Shown here one piece after another: positions 6,686-9,630 of a stretch of DNA of 9,630 nt (positions within the stretch are counted from its first letter, which is position 1; each line of letters starts with the position of its first letter). The DNA comes from Oligoflexales bacterium (GTDB taxonomy: Bacteria; Bdellovibrionota_B; Oligoflexia; Oligoflexales; CACXFL01): positions 1 to 9,630 of the forward strand of contig JANQHA010000454.1 in the NCBI GenBank assembly GCA_028282865.1, read 5' to 3'. Both the position numbers and the translations under genes were made by a program. The notes under the pieces were generated by a model. That model did not search any database. It saw only the letters and a program-made list of their open reading frames with translations, and was not told the DNA's origin.

Positions 6686-6703
6686 AAAACAGCAGGAGTG
6701 CGT

Positions 6704-7555
6704 ATGAGAAGGATTCTCTTATTTGCTATTGGCGCCGGTATCGCGCTTCCCCTAGGGCTGGGTGTCTCTGCTCAGCAAGGTAATAACCCACCCCCAATTA
6801 CCCGGAACCCAGCAGAAGAGCAGAGAGCCAGAAATGAAGGGCTTCGAGCTGCTAATGACTGGCTTCGAGCATATGGCGGCTATATTAGGTCAGTAGGTCA
6901 GAACCGTAATGAGGGCCTTCAAGCCTATGGACAATTATTGGTAAATTTCGGCCAGTATCGAAAGCTGCTGGCGGAAGCTCAGTTAATTTTAGCTGAAACT
7001 AGGCTCACCCTGGCTCGGGCTCGCAGGGAAGAGCTTAATAACGAGTTACTTTACGAACAGGTGCTGATTTTCAAACAGCGAGCTGACCAGTACCGCCGAG
7101 ATATTCGTAGAGTTCGAAATGAAGCGGCTCGTTTTCGTAGAGACTCATATTTGGCTGTAGAAGTCCGCTTTGGCCGGACTACTCCACAAAATATTAACGC
7201 CTTCGTAAGGGTGTTAAAGAGGATTGATATCCTTCCTGTTAATGAGTCTTTATGGAAGGTGTCTGACGAACTTCCTGCTGAATCATTTCAACCTATCAGT
7301 GGTTCTGCAGAAAGGGTGCCGTCATTTATTGGTGGTAATGGCTATCAACTGATCGACTTTCTAAAGAGTTTTCGATTAAGTGTTGTAATGGGCAGTCCGG
7401 CTCATAGGTATTTTGACGATATCTTTATGGCAATAGATGGTGCGATTGCCGATCACAAACAGAATTTGGAGCTAAAAACTGATGAGATGTTGGCTAATTT
7501 TCTGGCGACGATTGATCAGCTAGGCATCCCGACTGATAGGTTGAACCGCAATTGA
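6704..7555 (+). CDS. exported helical/coiled-coil protein, unrecognised family
   Basis: The 283-residue product has a clear signal peptide (MRR, hydrophobic core, cleavage after VSA at 21-23) and then a Pro/Asn-rich link. Residues about 40-150 are strongly helical and rich in Arg, Ala, Leu and Glu, probably a coiled coil. This part begins with two copies of a roughly 25-residue unit starting RNEGL[RQ]A at 43 and 68. Residues 150-283 form a mixed domain. There are no cysteines, in sharp contrast to its operon partner. ATG 6704 is chosen for its AGGAG five bases upstream and because it places the signal peptide at the N-terminus; a TTG at 6656 would add 16 residues before the signal. Its stop overlaps the next gene's start (TTGA), so the two are probably co-translated and may interact in the periplasm or on the surface. 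Function unknown. Confidence 0.8.
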   Translation: MRRILLFAIGAGIALPLGLGVSAQQGNNPPPITRNPAEEQRARNEGLRAANDWLRAYGGYIRSVGQNRNEGLQAYGQLLVNFGQYRKLLAEAQLILAETRLTLARARREELNNELLYEQVLIFKQRADQYRRDIRRVRNEAARFRRDSYLAVEVRFGRTTPQNINAFVRVLKRIDILPVNESLWKVSDELPAESFQPISGSAERVPSFIGGNGYQLIDFLKSFRLSVVMGSPAHRYFDDIFMAIDGAIADHKQNLELKTDEMLANFLATIDQLGIPTDRLNRN

Positions 7556-9483
7556 AGTTTTTTATAGTTCGATTGATGGCATTGTTTTTTTTGTTTTCGC
7601 TTTGGGGTGGTCGGGCTGAAGCAGGGATTCTGTTAAGTTGGGGACAGGCTCTAAGTAAAGGCTTTGTGTTTACCGGTCGTTCTGAGGTTGTTCATACAGC
7701 ATGCCTTCGCTGGATGGAAAACTCTGGAATTCAGCAATTAACGCGGCTCCATATTCGGGGTGAACTGGTCTCGATGGAAGGCGATCGTAACTATGTTTTT
7801 GCCTGTCAAAAAATTGTTGCAAAAGCCAAGGATATCGGTGAGAGCGAGGTCATGGTTGGCATCAACGTCATGGCTAGGGCAAGAAATTACTCGTTTGCTG
7901 GTGTGACTTCCTTTATTGTTAATCAATGTATGCAAGATCTCTCTAACGATAGAGTTAGGATACTTTCGCGATTTCGCATACAGACGCTAAAGTCGGTCTC
8001 TCCATATAAGCTTGACTCAAAGGAGGTTTCATACCGCAACTCCTTACGTGGCGGTGAGATATGTGGGGCTATGGCAGAGGCTGCGGTAGCGATTAGAGAT
8101 CCATTTGTTCAAAGGTATATTGCAGGTTTTTTTCTAGGCCGGTCCTTTGTTTTTAGTGGCTTTAAGCAGATATTTATGCAGTCCTGTAAGGCCTATATTA
8201 GAAGAAACCCCGTAAGAAATCTGCGACGGTATACCATAGCTGGAGAAACCTATGACTTAGGAGCAATTGTACGGGACGACCTTGCGTGTGAGATATTTTT
8301 TCGTGAGGCTTCTGTCGAGCAAAACTCGACAACTAGGTACAGTGTTTCTGGAAGGGTATTTCAAAGGAATTTCGTTTTCATTGGCACTCGTCAGGCGATG
8401 TTGAACCAGTGCTTGGAGTGGCGTCGTCGTTATAAGATTAATAATGTTAAAAATCTTATCATCAACGGGCAGAGCTACAGTTTTCCCAGAACGCTCCTTG
8501 GAAGTAGTATCTGCTACCCGATAGCTCGGGCGGCCCGGAAAGTAGATCAAAACTTATCGTTAAATTACTCTATAGGTTCTATTGAGAACTCGGGCTTTGC
8601 TTTCGTTGTCCCTGGCGAAGAGTTAGTGGGTGTTTGTAAAAACTTTATGCTGGAAAATAAAATTGGCTTTGTTCGCTCTGTCAGGTTGTTTGGTAAACGG
8701 CACTATTTCTCAAGGCCCTATAGAGATGAGCTGCTTTGTCAGAAAATACTAGAACTTTCTCCAACGGTTGCTTCGGAGATTAGTGAGCAGAGGTTTCGGG
8801 TGGCAGGTCGGGTGCGTCAGGAGCGGTTTTTATTTTTTGGCGGCATTCGAGATATTGTTAGTCAGTGTAATAACTTTTTTGAAAATGCTCCGGCTCTGTC
8901 CACAGTTAGTCATTGGTATTCTTTTGTAGACCAGAACCCGCAGGGGCCTGAGTTACTTCGTAAAGACGGCAATACCTATTACGGCCCAGAGGCTTGCGCG
9001 CCTATTGTAGCGGCGGCAGATACCGAAGCAGGTAAGCAAATATTTGTCGGCGGCCAAGCAAATGGAATCGGTTTTTCGATCACCGGAGGGCGTGCTATCA
9101 GCAAGCTAGTCTGCCGCGTTGGGCTTGAGAGAGCTGGCATCGGTACGGTCAACGAATTAAGAATTTTTGATCGTATTGTTCCGATTCCAGGCGGTAGCCT
9201 GCCACTAACCGATATTTGCAACTTGATCGTTGGGCAAGCGACTGAATATGATGAGATACCTAATATCGGAGCTATTTCCGGTACGGTTGCAGATTTTCCT
9301 TTTAGGTTTTCAGGTCGGCTTGACGAGGTGAATACGCAATGTCTTGAGTTCATCAAAGAAAAGGACCTGAATACCGTGGAATCTCTTATTTTGAACGATG
9401 AGGGCATCCCCGCTCCTTTAGGGGTTTGGCAAGGGGATGAGATATGCTCGGTGATTATTGCTAACCGGCTCTCTATTTTATAA
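7552..9483 (+). CDS. exported protein of eight cysteine-pair tandem repeats, unrecognised family
   Basis: This 643-residue protein has a signal peptide (residues 1-24, ending AEA) followed by eight divergent units of about 75 residues. Each unit reads roughly: a short strand, F-x-F-x-G, a helix ending in Cys, a strand with L-x-I-x-G, then a second Cys before a small helix (often IC-x-x-I). The first cysteines are 51, 126, 212, 287, 362, 439, 521 and 597; the second are 85, 171, 246, 321, 396, 482, 556 and 632. Within-unit spacing is 34-35 except in units 2 (45) and 6 (43), where loops are longer. No cysteine lies outside this pattern, which suggests one disulfide per repeat in an oxidising compartment. 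The TTG start overlaps the previous stop by four bases and follows a weak AGG ribosome site. It is intact to TAA 9481-9483. I know no named family with this pattern; an adhesive, structural or ligand-binding role is inference. Confidence 0.85.
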   Translation: MKFFIVRLMALFFLFSLWGGRAEAGILLSWGQALSKGFVFTGRSEVVHTACLRWMENSGIQQLTRLHIRGELVSMEGDRNYVFACQKIVAKAKDIGESEVMVGINVMARARNYSFAGVTSFIVNQCMQDLSNDRVRILSRFRIQTLKSVSPYKLDSKEVSYRNSLRGGEICGAMAEAAVAIRDPFVQRYIAGFFLGRSFVFSGFKQIFMQSCKAYIRRNPVRNLRRYTIAGETYDLGAIVRDDLACEIFFREASVEQNSTTRYSVSGRVFQRNFVFIGTRQAMLNQCLEWRRRYKINNVKNLIINGQSYSFPRTLLGSSICYPIARAARKVDQNLSLNYSIGSIENSGFAFVVPGEELVGVCKNFMLENKIGFVRSVRLFGKRHYFSRPYRDELLCQKILELSPTVASEISEQRFRVAGRVRQERFLFFGGIRDIVSQCNNFFENAPALSTVSHWYSFVDQNPQGPELLRKDGNTYYGPEACAPIVAAADTEAGKQIFVGGQANGIGFSITGGRAISKLVCRVGLERAGIGTVNELRIFDRIVPIPGGSLPLTDICNLIVGQATEYDEIPNIGAISGTVADFPFRFSGRLDEVNTQCLEFIKEKDLNTVESLILNDEGIPAPLGVWQGDEICSVIIANRLSIL

Positions 9484-9546
9484 TATCGAATAAATTTGGA
9501 TAATTTAGCTTTTTTGCAAAATAATACTTGTTGTTTTTTAAATGTC

Positions 9547-9575
9547 GTGACATAACTGGCCAATCAGTCAATAAT
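9547..9575 (+). promoter_or_regulatory. sigma-70-type promoter before the terminal reading frame
   Basis: GTGACA (9547-9552), a 17-base spacer and AATAAT (9570-9575) each match consensus at five of six positions. Transcription would begin about 9582, roughly 16 bases before ATG 9598. The DNA between 9484 and 9546 is AT-rich with a TTTTGCAAAA palindrome (9512-9521) and no convincing terminator for the preceding operon. Confidence 0.5.
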
Positions 9576-9597
9576 TGCTTTTATACGGAGGTCGCTC

Positions 9598-9630
9598 ATG
9601 AAGGTGACTAGGGTGCTGTGCGGGGTTTAA
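9598..9630 (+). CDS. ten-residue reading frame, possible leader peptide
   Basis: ATG 9598 lies six bases after a strong GGAGG (9587-9591) and behind a good promoter, yet the frame MKVTRVLCGV closes at TAA 9628-9630, the last bases of the window. The strength of the signals suggests real translation initiation. It may be a leader peptide of a gene beyond the window, or the start of a signal peptide broken by a nonsense or frameshift change. Sequence to the right is needed to decide. Confidence 0.3.
   Translation: MKVTRVLCGV

Noticed and set aside
6656..6703. TTG start at 6656 for the 283-residue protein
   Set aside because: ATG 6704 has AGGAG at good spacing and puts the signal peptide at the true N-terminus.
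9484..9546. Rho-independent terminator after the cysteine-repeat gene
   Set aside because: T-tracts and a TTTTGCAAAA palindrome are present but no GC-containing stem precedes a T-run.
8979..9563. Minus-strand 194-codon frame
   Set aside because: It is antisense to the last two and a half cysteine-pair repeats, whose periodic pattern proves the plus-strand reading.

Overview
The window reads as chromosomal DNA of a Gram-negative bacterium of moderate-to-low GC. It has lipobox and signal-peptide proteins, an outer-membrane barrel and a -24/-12 (sigma-54) promoter. The mix of envelope genes without recognisable families and frequent TTG starts would fit a Bdellovibrionota/Oligoflexia-type lineage, but this placement is inference; no marker gene for taxonomy is present.

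Layout. Positions 1-613 (minus strand) hold the 5' part of a CPBP-family intramembrane protease gene that runs off the left edge. After a divergent intergenic region with a hairpin-forming repeat and a possible 28-residue membrane peptide comes a plus-strand gene (810-2582). It encodes a full-length eukaryote-type methylenetetrahydrofolate reductase: MetF catalytic barrel plus the C-terminal regulatory domain normally found in plants, fungi and animals. It converges, one base apart, on a three-gene minus-strand operon read from 6409 down to 2584: a 592-residue lipoprotein, a 463-residue outer-membrane beta-barrel with a very basic tail, and a 206-residue exported coiled-coil protein. The first two genes overlap by ATGA.

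The intergenic region 6410-6703 carries a near-perfect sigma-54 promoter for that operon, an inverted repeat about 104 bp upstream of its predicted start (the usual place for an enhancer-binding activator), and several further dyads. Divergent from it is a two-gene plus-strand operon: a 283-residue exported helical protein and, overlapping it by TTGA, a 643-residue exported protein built of eight tandem units of about 75 residues, each with exactly two cysteines (16 in total, none elsewhere). The window ends with a promoter, a strong ribosome binding site and a ten-codon reading frame that closes at the last base.

How it may work together (inference): the two divergent operons together encode five exported proteins and could build one envelope structure or surface apparatus whose lipoprotein-barrel arm is switched by a sigma-54 activator. 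I do not recognise the families of the lipoprotein, the helical proteins or the cysteine-pair repeat protein. These, with the plant-like MTHFR, are the most interesting contents.
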